NCBI GenBank assembly: GCA_030608565.1
Contig: JAUWDY010000020.1
Location: 1 to 37,688 of the forward strand
Direction: 5' to 3'
Source: Candidatus Bathyarchaeota archaeon
GTDB lineage: Archaea; Thermoproteota; Bathyarchaeia; Bathyarchaeales; Bathyarchaeaceae
DNA: 37,688 nucleotides
Shown: in pieces, positions 23,282 through 32,201 of the stretch
How the letters are laid out: every line of letters starts with the position of its first letter
How positions within the stretch are numbered: the stretch's first letter is position 1
The notes under the pieces: model-generated
Told to the model about the DNA's origin: nothing
The model's input: the letters and a program-made list of their open reading frames with translations, nothing else
The model's database searches: none
Made by a program: the position numbers and the translations under genes

Positions 23282-24244
23282 ATGTTCAGATACATTGTTA
23301 GACGGCTACTCTACATGATTCCTGTATTCTTAGGCATCTCCATAATCAGTTTCTTTGTAATGTACGCAGCAGGAGACCCTCTCAACATAATTAGACTCGG
23401 AAGACCAAACATAACTCAGGAAACCATAGATGCACTAAAAGTATATTATGGTCTTGACAAGCCGATACCCATACAATATTTGACTTGGCTCACAAACCTA
23501 CTGCAATTCAACTTCGGAAAGTCTCTGTATGGTGGCAGACCCGTGAACTTCCTCATAGGAAGCTGGGTTTGGGAAACAGTTAAACTTCAGCTAATCTCAA
23601 TTCTACTGGCCTTTGCTATATCTATACCCATAGGAATAAACTCGGCAAAGAAACAATACTCAAAACAAGACATCGCCGTTACATCCATTTCCTTATTTGG
23701 AGTTTCAATGCCCACTTTCTGGCTAGGGCTCATATTGATAATAATATTTTCATTTCAGCTAGGATGGCTACCTTCAGCGGGCGCATATGGAGCACCATAT
23801 CTTTGGTGGGACAATCCAGTCTTGGACGAAATAGCACATCTAATACTACCCGTCACTGTCCTTGTTTACGTCATGTTGGCTCAAAACATTCGCTTAATCC
23901 GAGCAAACATGCTCGAAATCTTGAGATCCGACTATATTCTTGCAGCTAGAGCAAGCGGATTAAGCGAACGTAAAGTAGTGTACAAGTACGCCTTGAGAAA
24001 CGCCATCGGCCCTGTGATCACATATCTTGGAATCTCATTGGGAGCGATAATAGCCGGTGCGCCAATGACGGAATACGTGTTTAACTGGCCAGGTCTTGGC
24101 CGTAGATATGTTGATGCCGCCATGAGGTTAGACTTCCCACTCGTGATGGGAATTAACATGGTAATAACTGTGATGACTTTGATCGCGACCCTGATAATAG
24201 ACATATGTTATGTCTACATAGACCCGAGAATAAGACTCAGGTAG
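23282..24244 (+). CDS. dppB: Peptide ABC transporter permease (DppB/OppB)
   Basis: About 320 residues, first inner-membrane permease of the peptide importer. It starts MFRYIVRRLLYMIPVFLGIS, the classic DppB opening, with six predicted helices. The ATPase-contacting EAA loop is at YILAARASGLSERKVVYKYALRNA, followed by P-V-I-T-Y-L-G. An earlier GTG at 23213 would add 23 residues unlike the family, so ATG 23282, with a GGTG element about 11 bases upstream, is preferred. It is the first gene of dppBCDF; dppC begins 8 bases after its stop. Whether it imports dipeptides or longer peptides cannot be told. Confidence 0.92.
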   Translation: MFRYIVRRLLYMIPVFLGISIISFFVMYAAGDPLNIIRLGRPNITQETIDALKVYYGLDKPIPIQYLTWLTNLLQFNFGKSLYGGRPVNFLIGSWVWETVKLQLISILLAFAISIPIGINSAKKQYSKQDIAVTSISLFGVSMPTFWLGLILIIIFSFQLGWLPSAGAYGAPYLWWDNPVLDEIAHLILPVTVLVYVMLAQNIRLIRANMLEILRSDYILAARASGLSERKVVYKYALRNAIGPVITYLGISLGAIIAGAPMTEYVFNWPGLGRRYVDAAMRLDFPLVMGINMVITVMTLIATLIIDICYVYIDPRIRLR

Positions 24245-24252
24245 ATGAAGAA

Positions 24253-25266
24253 ATGGCCTCAAACAAAACAGGACAGAAAAAGAAGGAGAAATCCAAGCGA
24301 AGGGGCGCCAGCCAGTGGGCGGTAGCTTGGAGAAGATTCAAAAGAAATAAGGCTGGCATCTTTGGCTTAATCATTGTAATGGCTGTGTTCTTCGTTGGAA
24401 TCTTTGGAAGTTTTTTCGCTCCCTACCCAGCTAGACCAGATCCACATGCCTATGATCCTTTCTATGATATAGATCCTATTACCGGGATAGGAGATGTCCG
24501 TAAACCGCCAAGCTGGATGGATCCTGAAGAACCAAATAGCTGGAAATACCTCTTTGGAACAACGCCTATAGGCACAGATGTCTTCAGTGACATAATTCAC
24601 GGAACAAAGTATACAGTTTACGTGGGGGTTTTAGTGACCGTCATCACCATGGCTTTGTCCATCGCTGTTGGAGCCATAGCTGGATTCTACGGACGTTGGG
24701 TTGACAATATTCTGATGAGGATCTCTGAAGTGTTTCTGGTTTTTCCATCCTTGCTGCTTATTCTAGTATTTGTCAGAATATTTACAGTATCAGTAGGGGA
24801 ACCATTCTTGAACATTCCAATAATTAACATTCAAATTCCAACAGGCCTCACAATCGTCATAGTGATTCTCGGTTTGTTCAACTGGGCATCAAATGCAAGA
24901 ATGATACGCGGTGAATTCCTCAGAGTTAGAGAACTCGAATTTATAGAAGCTGAGAGAGCGTTAGGAGCTGGTAATATTAGAATCATTTTTAGACATATCC
25001 TGCCCAATCTTATGTCGTCTATAATAGTCGTTTCAAGCCTGACAATTGCCTACGCAATCTTGTTAGAAGCTGCAGTGAGTTTCCTCGGGTTCGGAGACGC
25101 AAACACGATAACCTGGGGACAGATTCTTCAAGAAAACTTCTCAGAGATGAGAATCGTTTGGTGGGCGGAGGTCTTCCCGGGTATAGCCATCTTATTAACA
25201 GTATTTGGTTTCAACTTGCTTGGTGACGGCTTATCCGATGCTATGAATCCAAGACTCAGAGATTAG
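24253..25266 (+). CDS. dppC: Peptide ABC transporter permease (DppC/OppC)
   Basis: About 337 residues, the second permease. A very basic N-terminal tail (TGQKKKEKSKRR) precedes the OppC_N segment (AWRRFKRNKAGIFGLII). A periplasm-side loop with HAYDPFYDIDPI and GTTPIGTDVFSDIIHGTKYT follows, then the transmembrane core with EAA loop EFIEAERALGAGNIRIIFRH and LPNL. The DDAMNP-type ending reads LSDAMNPRLRD, typical of the family. ATG 24253 was chosen because an upstream in-frame start would overlap dppB and lacks family similarity. dppD follows 14 bases later. Confidence 0.92.
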   Translation: MASNKTGQKKKEKSKRRGASQWAVAWRRFKRNKAGIFGLIIVMAVFFVGIFGSFFAPYPARPDPHAYDPFYDIDPITGIGDVRKPPSWMDPEEPNSWKYLFGTTPIGTDVFSDIIHGTKYTVYVGVLVTVITMALSIAVGAIAGFYGRWVDNILMRISEVFLVFPSLLLILVFVRIFTVSVGEPFLNIPIINIQIPTGLTIVIVILGLFNWASNARMIRGEFLRVRELEFIEAERALGAGNIRIIFRHILPNLMSSIIVVSSLTIAYAILLEAAVSFLGFGDANTITWGQILQENFSEMRIVWWAEVFPGIAILLTVFGFNLLGDGLSDAMNPRLRD

Positions 25267-25280
25267 AGGAGTGCATGCAA

Positions 25281-26273
25281 ATGGCGGAGACCTTACTGAA
25301 CATCGAAGGATTGAAAACACACTTCTTTACTGAAGCGGGAATAGTCAAAGCTGTGGACGGCATCTCTTTCAACTTGAAAAAGGGTGAATCCCTAGGACTC
25401 GTAGGTGAATCTGGGTCTGGAAAAACAGTAACAGCCCTCTCTGTGCTCAGAATAGTTCCAAAACCTGGCAAAATCACGGATGGAAAAATAGAATTCAATG
25501 ATGAAAATCTTCTCAAAAAGACTGAAAAAGAAATGCAGAAAATACGAGGAAGTAAAATTGCCATCATTTTTCAAGACCCCTCATCTTCATTAAATCCTGT
25601 ATACACTGTTGGGACCCAACTAAGAGACGTCATAATGGCTCACCAAACCGTATCCAAGACAGAGGCTAGAAAAAAGACAATCGAAATCCTAGAAGTCGTC
25701 GGCCTTCCTGACGCGGAGACTAGAATGCGTGAATATCCTCACCAGTTCAGTGGTGGCATGAAACAGCGAGTAGCCATCGCCAGAGCCCTAGCCTGTGAAC
25801 CAACACTCTTGTTCGCTGATGAGCCCACTACAAACCTAGATGTCACGATTCAAGCTCAAGTACTAAATCTCCTGAATGACCTGAAAAAAAAGCTTGGAAT
25901 GTCACTTGTAATGATAACGCATGACATGGGAATCATAGCCGAAATGACAACCAGAATCGTGGTCCTATATGCTGGCCGCGTATGTGAAATCGCCGAAACT
26001 CATGACCTTTTCGAACGCCCTAGACACCCGTACACAGAGGCCTTACTTGCCGCTGTCCCTAGGCTGGATATGAGAAAAACTTTGCGCGTCATTCCCGGCA
26101 ACATCCCTAACCTCATCGAGCCTCCTTCAGGCTGTCGTTTCCATCCACGCTGCAACTATGCCAAACAGACTTGTAAAGAAGATATCCCTGTCTTGGAGGA
26201 GATAGAATCCGGGCATTTTGTTGCCTGCCATGAATGGCAAAATATCACGTTGAAGGGGGAAAGAAGCCACTGA
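25281..26273 (+). CDS. dppD: Peptide ABC transporter ATPase (DppD/OppD)
   Basis: About 330 residues, cytoplasmic ATPase subunit. It has Walker A GESGSGKT, Q-loop IIFQDPSSSLNP, ABC signature FSGGMKQR, Walker B LLFADEPTTNLD and H-loop MITHDMG. The C-terminal oligopeptide-type extension has HPYTEALLAAVPRLD and the cysteine cluster CRFHPRCNYAKQTC plus a later Cys, which binds a 4Fe-4S cluster in OppD/DppD proteins. ATG 25281 (MAETLLNIEGL) fits the GAGGAG site at 25266-25271 better than ATG 25275. Its end overlaps the next gene by 40 bases. Confidence 0.93.
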   Translation: MAETLLNIEGLKTHFFTEAGIVKAVDGISFNLKKGESLGLVGESGSGKTVTALSVLRIVPKPGKITDGKIEFNDENLLKKTEKEMQKIRGSKIAIIFQDPSSSLNPVYTVGTQLRDVIMAHQTVSKTEARKKTIEILEVVGLPDAETRMREYPHQFSGGMKQRVAIARALACEPTLLFADEPTTNLDVTIQAQVLNLLNDLKKKLGMSLVMITHDMGIIAEMTTRIVVLYAGRVCEIAETHDLFERPRHPYTEALLAAVPRLDMRKTLRVIPGNIPNLIEPPSGCRFHPRCNYAKQTCKEDIPVLEEIESGHFVACHEWQNITLKGERSH

Positions 26274-27265
26274 CTAGTAATAATCTTATCGAAGTTAAGA
26301 ACTTGGTCAAGTATTTCCCAGTGTATTCTAGAGGCGTCTTGCTTAAGAAACAAGTTGGCATTGTGCACGCCGTGGACAATGTTAGTTTTAATATCAAAAG
26401 GAAAGAAACTTTTGGTCTAGTTGGAGAAAGCGGATGTGGAAAAACCACGGTTGCCCGGCTAATATTGAACCTAATAAAACCCACATCTGGAGAAGTTTTT
26501 TTTGAAGGAGAAAACGTTTTCGATAAATTTCAATCTGCTAGCAAGAAAGAAAAATTGAAATTAAGGAGGAAAATGCAGCTAATTTTCCAAAATCCCTATG
26601 GCTCATTGGATCCGCGAATGACGGTTTTCGACATTATCTCTGAACCATTTATCATCCATAAACACGTGCCTAAGAGCCAGTGGAAAGAGAAAGTTTACGG
26701 GCTTCTTGAGCTCGTGGGACTAGAGGAATATCATGCGGAGAGGTACCCTCATGAGTTCAGTGGAGGGCAAAGACAAAGAATATGCATGGCTCGGGCATTA
26801 GCCGTTGAACCTGAATTCTTAATCGCAGACGAACCAGTTTCTTCGTTGGACGTATCCATCAGAGCTCAGATTCTCAACTTGCTGGGAGAACTTCAGGAAA
26901 GAATAGGGCTTGCCTATCTGTACATATCGCACGATTTGAGTTCTGTTAGACAGATCAGCCATAGGGTAGCAGTCATGTATTTAGGCGAAATAGTTGAACT
27001 TGCAGACACCGATAAGCTTTTCAAAAGTCCCCTCCACCCGTACACTGACGCTTTGATTCAAGCAGTTCCAATTCCTGATCCAAAAGCAAGAGCTATGAAA
27101 ATTGTCCTGCCCGGAGAGGTGCCTAGCCCAATTAACCCTCCCTCAGGTTGTCGCTTCCATCCAAGATGCCCAAGAGCACAAAAAATTTGTGGTAAAAAGG
27201 AACCAGTGTTCAAAGAGTTGAAAAGTGATCATTTCGCAGCCTGCTTTTTTCCCCATCTGGATTGA
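26234..27265 (+). CDS. dppF: Peptide ABC transporter ATPase (DppF/OppF)
   Basis: A 343-residue second ATPase, pairing with DppD. It has Walker A GESGCGKT, Q-loop LIFQNPYGSLDPRMTV, signature FSGGQRQR, Walker B FLIADEPVSSLD, H-loop YISHDLS, and the C-terminal HPYTDALIQAVP with CRFHPRCPRAQKIC cluster. The long Y-S-R-G-V-L-L-K-K insertion before the first strand is typical of DppF. With ATG 26234 it overlaps dppD by 40 bases. A strong GAAGGGGGA lies within the first codons, so translation might really begin a little later, but no standard start codon follows it. Confidence 0.92.
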   Translation: MAKYHVEGGKKPLTSNNLIEVKNLVKYFPVYSRGVLLKKQVGIVHAVDNVSFNIKRKETFGLVGESGCGKTTVARLILNLIKPTSGEVFFEGENVFDKFQSASKKEKLKLRRKMQLIFQNPYGSLDPRMTVFDIISEPFIIHKHVPKSQWKEKVYGLLELVGLEEYHAERYPHEFSGGQRQRICMARALAVEPEFLIADEPVSSLDVSIRAQILNLLGELQERIGLAYLYISHDLSSVRQISHRVAVMYLGEIVELADTDKLFKSPLHPYTDALIQAVPIPDPKARAMKIVLPGEVPSPINPPSGCRFHPRCPRAQKICGKKEPVFKELKSDHFAACFFPHLD

Positions 27266-27384
27266 TACTTGACATAGAGATTTTTGGCAGAACCCCAAAG
27301 GATAGGACAAGGCATCTCTGGACAGACAAAAACATAAATCAGTTTATCTACAATGAAGGTACGATGAAGACGACGGGCTGAACT

Positions 27385-28590
27385 ATGTACCACCATACCA
27401 ACGTGTTCAAGAATGAAAGTAAATTGGACATCAACTATGTACCGCCTCGTCTCCCTCACAGGCATTTCCAACTCAATCTCTTGAATCAATTCTTCCGCTT
27501 CGTCCTCGAAAATCCCGGAAAAATGGCTCAACGTGTGCTAATCACCGGAAATGTTGGAACTGGAAAAACAGTTCTTTCCCAGCACTTCGGACTAGAAATG
27601 GCAAGAAAGGCAAAAGAGAGAGGAATAAACCTCAACTACGTTCACGTCAACTGTCGCGAATGCAAGGGAAGCCTCTTCATGATTCTTCAACGAGCCATCT
27701 TAAATTTTCATCCACACTTCCCTAAACGCGGCTATTCAGCGGAAGAACTCTTACAAACGCTTATACAGATTCTTGATGAACAAAACGCCTATCTCATCTT
27801 GGCGACCGACGAGTTAGAAGCACTCATCCAAATCGGAGGATCAGACCCTCTTTACAAACTCACCCGCATTCAAGAAGACCGCCTTAAAGCTCCCCAAAGA
27901 TTCTCCCTCATCTGCATCCTCCGCGAACCCAAATACCTGGACAGCCTCGACCACAGCACAAGAAGTACTCTTCAACATAACATCATCCGTCTAGAAGAAT
28001 ACTCACTATCTAAGCTTCAAGACATACTGAAAGACCGAGTAGACCTCGCCTTTAAATACGGAACAGTCTCCACATCAACTCTACACTTCATCGCCGAATT
28101 AGCTTCTTCAGAAGGCGGCGACGCACGATACGGAATTGAACTTCTATGGCGCGCTGGCAAATACGCCGACGCCTTGCAACTGTCAGAAGTTTCACCTGAG
28201 TGCGTTCGAAAAGCGGCTGCTGATGTCTACCCAGTTGTACGAAAAGACATCATCTTTTCTCTCAGTCTTCATGAAAAATTGTTTCTCCTCGGTATTACAA
28301 GATACTTTAAACATTCCGAAGCTGCCTATCTGTCTATGGGAGAGGCTGAAGGCGCTTACGCGGTTGTTTGCGAAGAGTATGATGAAAAGAAGAGGGGTCA
28401 CACTCAACTTTGGAAATACGTGAAAAAGCTTTCTGCATTGGGCATAATCAGAACAGAGCTTTCCAGCGTTGGACAACGAGGGAAAACTACGTGTATCAGT
28501 TTGCCGGGGGTTCCAGCCTCAGACTTGGAACAAGAGTTGACCAAAATTCTCTCCACAGAGAAAAGACGGAGTAATCCGCATGTCAATTGA
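27385..28590 (+). CDS. cdc6: Orc1/Cdc6-type replication initiator
   Basis: A 401-residue archaeal initiator that binds origin repeats and loads MCM. The N-terminal VPPRLPHRHFQLNLL is the standard lead-in. Walker A GNVGTGKT is at 55-62 and Walker B is LILATDELEALI. Sensor I lies in SLICILREP and the lid follows with EYSLSKLQDILKDRV and GDARYGIELLWRAG. A C-terminal winged helix (about 290-385) binds DNA. The protein is full length. No obvious origin recognition box repeats are visible in the 119 bases upstream. Its last codons overlap the next gene by 11 bases. Confidence 0.93.
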   Translation: MYHHTNVFKNESKLDINYVPPRLPHRHFQLNLLNQFFRFVLENPGKMAQRVLITGNVGTGKTVLSQHFGLEMARKAKERGINLNYVHVNCRECKGSLFMILQRAILNFHPHFPKRGYSAEELLQTLIQILDEQNAYLILATDELEALIQIGGSDPLYKLTRIQEDRLKAPQRFSLICILREPKYLDSLDHSTRSTLQHNIIRLEEYSLSKLQDILKDRVDLAFKYGTVSTSTLHFIAELASSEGGDARYGIELLWRAGKYADALQLSEVSPECVRKAAADVYPVVRKDIIFSLSLHEKLFLLGITRYFKHSEAAYLSMGEAEGAYAVVCEEYDEKKRGHTQLWKYVKKLSALGIIRTELSSVGQRGKTTCISLPGVPASDLEQELTKILSTEKRRSNPHVN

Positions 28591-28846
28591 AGATATATTC
28601 TCCTCGAAAGGACGCGTAAGAATCCTTAGAATTCTGGTAGAAATCGAAGAACTAAACATTTCAGAAATCGCTCGACGCGCCGGGCTCAACTATACCACAA
28701 CAAATCAGCATCTGCAAGCTCTCGAAAATGCTGGGCTTGTTCGACACAAAAGATTTGGGAGAATTCGCATTTTCCGCTTCAACGAAGAAGATTCTCGAGG
28801 AAAACTCATCAAGAAACTCATAGAAAACTGGGAAACAAACAAATAA
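28580..28846 (+). CDS. Small winged-helix (ArsR-like) DNA-binding protein
   Basis: An 88-residue one-domain regulator. The helix-turn-helix runs through VRILRILVEIEELNISEIAR and LNYTTTNQHLQALENAGLV, with the wing HKRFGRIRIFRFNEED. It starts inside the end of the Orc1/Cdc6 gene (11-base overlap), so the two are translated together. That suggests a regulator of the initiator gene or a replication accessory, though no ligand-binding residues are seen and the target is unknown. Confidence 0.85.
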   Translation: MSIEDIFSSKGRVRILRILVEIEELNISEIARRAGLNYTTTNQHLQALENAGLVRHKRFGRIRIFRFNEEDSRGKLIKKLIENWETNK

Positions 28847-28900
28847 ACCTCGATAATCCATGAAATAAGTCAGTGAGTAAAACGGTTGGTGATTATTCAC

Positions 28901-29344
28901 ATGTCGATGGTTGATGTGACCGCGAAACCAGAAGTATATCGAGAAGCAACAGCAAGAGGCACTCTCAAACTGAAGTCTGAAACCATAGAATTAATTAAGG
29001 AAGGGAAAGTCGAAAAGGGCGATCCTTTCTATGCGGCAAAAATCGCAGGAGTGTTAGCGGCGAAGAACACGAGTTCTCTGATTCCATTGTGCCATCCTCT
29101 TCCCTTAACTGACGTAAAAGTTGATATAGAACTGGTCGATGACTCGAGCGTGCAGGTAGAGGCAACAGTTAAAACGAAGGCACAAACCGGAGTTGAGATG
29201 GAGGCTCTTGTTGCCGCCTCAATGGCTTTGTTGACGATATGGGACATGACAAAACAGTACGAAAAGGACGAGCAGGGACAATATCCACACACTCTCATTC
29301 AGAATATACGCGTCGTACGCAAGGTAAAGGGAAAAGGCAGATGA
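28901..29344 (+). CDS. moaC: Cyclic pyranopterin monophosphate synthase
   Basis: A 147-residue MoaC. With MoaA it converts GTP to cyclic pyranopterin monophosphate, the first stage of molybdopterin (molybdenum/tungsten cofactor) synthesis. Family motifs are MVDVTAKPEVYREATARG, AGVLAAKNTSSLIPLCHPLPLT, the K-T-x-A-x-T-G-V-E-M-E-A-L block, and TIWDMTKQYEKDEQGQYP. I chose ATG 28901 because GGTGATT lies about 10 bases before it. An earlier GTG 28886 is less fitting. Its stop overlaps the moaB start (ATGA). Confidence 0.93.
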   Translation: MSMVDVTAKPEVYREATARGTLKLKSETIELIKEGKVEKGDPFYAAKIAGVLAAKNTSSLIPLCHPLPLTDVKVDIELVDDSSVQVEATVKTKAQTGVEMEALVAASMALLTIWDMTKQYEKDEQGQYPHTLIQNIRVVRKVKGKGR

Positions 29345-29874
29345 GCAAGACATCGATCGGCCACAAGGCTACGGCACCGAAGAGCCTAAACTTCGCAGTT
29401 GTTATTTGCAGTTCTTCCCGTTATCAAAAGCTGAAGTCAGGAAAAACCGTTAACGACCCATCTGGAGACCTGATCGTTGAAGCCCTGCGACAACATGGTC
29501 ACATCGTTACCTCTCGAACGATAGTACCTGATGATCAGTATTTCATCTTACAGCATGTAAGAAAGGCTTTAAGTTCAAACGATGTGGATGCGATTGTAAC
29601 CTGTGGCGGAACAGGGATTGGCCCAGCAGACGTAACGATTGAGACTGTTCAGCCGCTTTTGGAGAAAGAAATTCACGGCTTTGGTGAGATTTTTCGAGCG
29701 CTTGGTTATGAACAGATTGGTTCAGCGGTTATTCTTACTCGTGCTTTGGCTGGAGTGTCACGTGGAAAAGTTGTTTTTTGTATACCTGGTTCTCCTGAGG
29801 CGGTTTCGCTTTGTCTTGAAAAGCTTATATTGCCTGAGGTGGGTCACATCGTCAAGCATGCCCGTGAAAGATAG
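29341..29874 (+). CDS. moaB: Molybdopterin adenylyltransferase-type protein MoaB/MogA
   Basis: A 177-residue protein of the MoaB/MogA family, which adenylylates molybdopterin before metal insertion. Motifs are FAVVICSSSRY, SGDLIVEALRQHGH, the hallmark VTCGGTGIGPADVTIETV, E-I-H-G-F-G-E-I-F-R, and VFCIPGSPEAVSLCLEKLILPE. ATG 29341 overlaps the moaC stop by 4 bases (ATGA), a coupled start. A longer in-frame extension into moaC has no family similarity. It is followed 11 bases later by moaA. Confidence 0.92.
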   Translation: MSKTSIGHKATAPKSLNFAVVICSSSRYQKLKSGKTVNDPSGDLIVEALRQHGHIVTSRTIVPDDQYFILQHVRKALSSNDVDAIVTCGGTGIGPADVTIETVQPLLEKEIHGFGEIFRALGYEQIGSAVILTRALAGVSRGKVVFCIPGSPEAVSLCLEKLILPEVGHIVKHARER

Positions 29875-29885
29875 GAGTTTTCTAG

Positions 29886-30812
29886 ATGATCTGTGACAAT
29901 TATGGGCGGCCGACACTTAATCTGCGGGTTTCGGTTAGCCAGAGATGCAACTTGAAATGTCCATACTGTCACCGTGAAGGAGAAACTGCGTCTCCGTCAA
30001 CCGAAATGTCGGTGGAAGAAATTATCCGTATTGTTAGGGTAGCTCTCTCTCTTGGTGTTTCTTCGATGAAACTGACCGGCGGTGAACCTCTTCTTCGATC
30101 AGACATTCTTGAGATAGTTAAAGGGATAGCTGAACTTCGAGGCTTGCAAGATTTGTCCATGACCACTAACGGAACTTCTCTAGCTCCTTTAGCAGGCTCG
30201 CTTCGTAAATGCGGTTTGAAACGGGTAAACGTGAACATTCCAACGTTGAACGCTGAAACTTATCGAGAGCTGAACGGCGGAAACTTGAGAGACGCAATAG
30301 ACGGAGTGAAAGCAGCGGTGAAAACTGGGCTCTATCCGGTGAAGCTGAACATGCTTGTTTTGCGCGGTGTTAACGATGAAGAGATTTCTAGAATGATGAA
30401 ATTCGCGGAGCAGAGTGAGACGATTCTTCAGCTTATCGAGTTAGAGCCAATAAATATCAGCTCCGACTACTATCAGCGTTATCATTATCCTTTAGATGAG
30501 ATTGAAGCAATGTTAGAAAAGGAAGCATCAGAGATCAAAACGCGGGAAGACATGCAAAATCGTAGGATGTACTTTCTACCACGAGTGAAGGTTGAAGTAG
30601 TTCATCCGATCGAGAACACAGAGTTTTGTACTCATTGCACAAGGCTTAGGGTGACAAGTGATGGGAAGCTGAAGCCTTGTTTAATGAGGAATGATAATCT
30701 TGTGGATGTGTTGACTCCAATGCGGAATGGTGCTGATGATGCGGAGTTGACTAAGCTTTTCATTGAAGCTGTGAAGAAACGTGAACCATACTATAAAGTA
30801 ATGAACAGTTAA
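29886..30812 (+). CDS. moaA: GTP 3',8-cyclase (radical SAM)
   Basis: A 308-residue MoaA. The N-terminal radical-SAM cluster is C21-x3-C25-x2-C28 (RCNLKCPYCH). The SAM-binding LTGGEPLLR follows, then MTTNGTSLAPLA and a half TIM barrel. The C-terminal substrate-side 4Fe-4S cluster is EFCTHCTRLRVTSDGKLKPC. The family's usual C-terminal double-Gly tail is not seen; the protein ends YYKVMNS. It completes a compact moaC-moaB-moaA operon. The cofactor serves tungsten/molybdenum enzymes such as formylmethanofuran dehydrogenase, which supplies the substrate of Ftr in this window. Confidence 0.93.
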   Translation: MICDNYGRPTLNLRVSVSQRCNLKCPYCHREGETASPSTEMSVEEIIRIVRVALSLGVSSMKLTGGEPLLRSDILEIVKGIAELRGLQDLSMTTNGTSLAPLAGSLRKCGLKRVNVNIPTLNAETYRELNGGNLRDAIDGVKAAVKTGLYPVKLNMLVLRGVNDEEISRMMKFAEQSETILQLIELEPINISSDYYQRYHYPLDEIEAMLEKEASEIKTREDMQNRRMYFLPRVKVEVVHPIENTEFCTHCTRLRVTSDGKLKPCLMRNDNLVDVLTPMRNGADDAELTKLFIEAVKKREPYYKVMNS

Positions 30813-30918
30813 AAAAAGCGTGATCTCTCTATTCTTCGATAGATTTGGAATCTGTATTTTCAATCCGCAGGTTTTTAGTTCAACCGAAAGGACTAGGTTA
30901 AATTAGGAGTTCTAAAGG

Positions 30919-31362
30919 TTGGGACGATCAGAACTGGATGAAAAGAGCATTGCCAGCAAATTGAAAGGTAATACACTTCGGGTTTACTGGCGTTTGTTAA
31001 GGTCTTCAAGTGGTCTAGTGAGGGTTAGGGAGACGCAGAGGTCATTGGGTTTTTCGAGTCCAGCGTTGGCTTCGTATCATTTGGAGAAGCTGATGGAACT
31101 TGGTTTAGTACGGAAGATACGGGATGAGTATCATCTGGTGAGGACTGTCAACATTGGGGTTCTTAAGCAGTTCATGAAAATCGGCACTTTTCTTCTTCCT
31201 CGTTGCACCCTGTATGCAACTATGTTTACAACTCTGCTAATTTTTTATGTTTCGCAGTTTAGCGCAGTTAACTTCTACAGCGTATTTGCTCTGATCTTTG
31301 GGGTTCTTGCTACAGGAATTCTATGGTATGAAGCTGTCAGGACATGGAGGCAGAGGCCTTAG
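30919..31362 (+). CDS. Winged-helix protein with two C-terminal membrane helices
   Basis: A 147-residue protein. Residues about 15-80 form a winged helix (T-L-R-V-Y-W-R-L-L-R-S-S-S-G-L, LGFSSPALASYHLEKLMELG, then L-V-R-K-I-R-D-E-Y-H-L). Two membrane helices follow at about 95-113 and 117-136, and the C-terminus is basic. It is therefore a membrane-tethered DNA-binding protein, a design common in archaea for sensing at the membrane. It starts with TTG 30919, 9 bases after AGGAG. It meets the minus-strand DUF4382 gene tail to tail with no base between the stop codons. Confidence 0.78.
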   Translation: MGRSELDEKSIASKLKGNTLRVYWRLLRSSSGLVRVRETQRSLGFSSPALASYHLEKLMELGLVRKIRDEYHLVRTVNIGVLKQFMKIGTFLLPRCTLYATMFTTLLIFYVSQFSAVNFYSVFALIFGVLATGILWYEAVRTWRQRP

Positions 31363-31962
31363 TCATGGAAGGACCGTTGCCTTTAATACTGGCCTAAAGT
31401 TTTTGCTTTGGCTGACTGCTACCCAGTCGGCTTGCATGTCAATGAGAACGGCTGTTGTTCCGCCTATTGCTATTTCAAAGTGTATAATGACTTTGATATG
31501 TTCGCTAGGCACATCTAGATCAGGGGTGTCGCCGTTGGCATAGGTTGCGTTGGCTGTTTTTACGTGCATTTTGATCATAGTGTAGTTTCCTGGAGGGATT
31601 TCAGCGATAGAGAGGATCATTGCCAAGTCTTGTAGTGCCAGTAAATCGAAGTAGACCTCTGTTACGTTATTGACAAAGGCTAGGTTTACCCAGGTTTCGT
31701 TGCCGCCTCCCTTTCTGTGGGCTGAGATGCTGTCAAGGGTTACGTTGAGATGCGTTAGATTGACCGGCGCATCAGTTAACATCACAACCAGCGTACCCGT
31801 GTTAGGGGCGGGAGGAGAAGGCGGAGTGAACCATGGAAATCTTAGACTGGGCATCGTCAAGCTTGAAACTGCCATGGATGTAATAATGAGAAAGGCTATA
31901 AGAGCTCCAGCAGTTGCGTACAAACCCATTTTCTTGCCATTAATTGCCATTCCACTTTTCAT
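31363..31962 (-). CDS. DUF4382 secreted/anchored protein
   Basis: A 199-residue protein with an N-terminal signal anchor (about 12-34, LYATAGALIAFLIITSMAVS) and a proline-rich linker (PWFTPPSPPAPNTG). The DUF4382 domain runs from about 55 to the end. Family hallmarks are GTLVVMLTDAPVNLTHLNVT at the start, then ISAHRKGG, F-D-L-L-A-L, and IPPGNYTMIKMHV. These domains are found on cell-surface proteins; the ligand is unknown. A clear AAAAGGAG ribosome-binding site precedes ATG 31962. The small zinc-ribbon gene upstream ends 6 bases away, so the two form one operon divergent from the HtrA protease. Confidence 0.82.
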   Translation of the reverse strand: MKSGMAINGKKMGLYATAGALIAFLIITSMAVSSLTMPSLRFPWFTPPSPPAPNTGTLVVMLTDAPVNLTHLNVTLDSISAHRKGGGNETWVNLAFVNNVTEVYFDLLALQDLAMILSIAEIPPGNYTMIKMHVKTANATYANGDTPDLDVPSEHIKVIIHFEIAIGGTTAVLIDMQADWVAVSQSKNFRPVLKATVLP

Positions 31963-31968
31963 CTCCTT

Positions 31969-32124
31969 TTATTCCAGTTTGCTTCCACACGTTGGACACT
32001 TGCTCAAGTCGATTCCACAGTTAAGACAATACCATTCGTCGCATTTTCTACAGTGAAATCTCACGCTGTTTATCGTTGCCTTGCACTTTTGGCATGATCT
32101 CTTTGAAATCCTTGAATGAAACAT
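31969..32124 (-). CDS. Small zinc-ribbon protein
   Basis: A 51-residue protein that is essentially zinc fingers: C-Q-K-C-K-A-T, then F-H-C-R-K-C-D-E-W-Y-C-L-N-C, then K-C-P-T-C-G. Eight or more cysteines could hold two zinc ions. The frame is open further upstream (to 32295), but that extension is AT-rich and overlaps the palindromic promoter region, so ATG 32124 (or 32154/32163) is more likely. It ends 6 bases before the DUF4382 gene and is probably co-transcribed with it. No specific function is recognised. Confidence 0.65.
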   Translation of the reverse strand: MFHSRISKRSCQKCKATINSVRFHCRKCDEWYCLNCGIDLSKCPTCGSKLE

Positions 32125-32201
32125 TTTGTGTATATACTGATTCGTGGTGAACATGTTTTTCATCGAATATATTAGTGGAATCGTGAGATATAATACAATA
32201 C

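Noticed and set aside
26251-26273. CTG 26270 as start of dppF after the strong GAAGGGGGA
   Set aside because: CTG starts are very rare. The family tolerates the short extension from ATG 26234, so I kept ATG and only noted the doubt.
29239-29340. Upstream extension of moaB
   Set aside because: It overlaps moaC, has no similarity to the MoaB family, and the ATGA overlap gives a standard coupled start at 29341.
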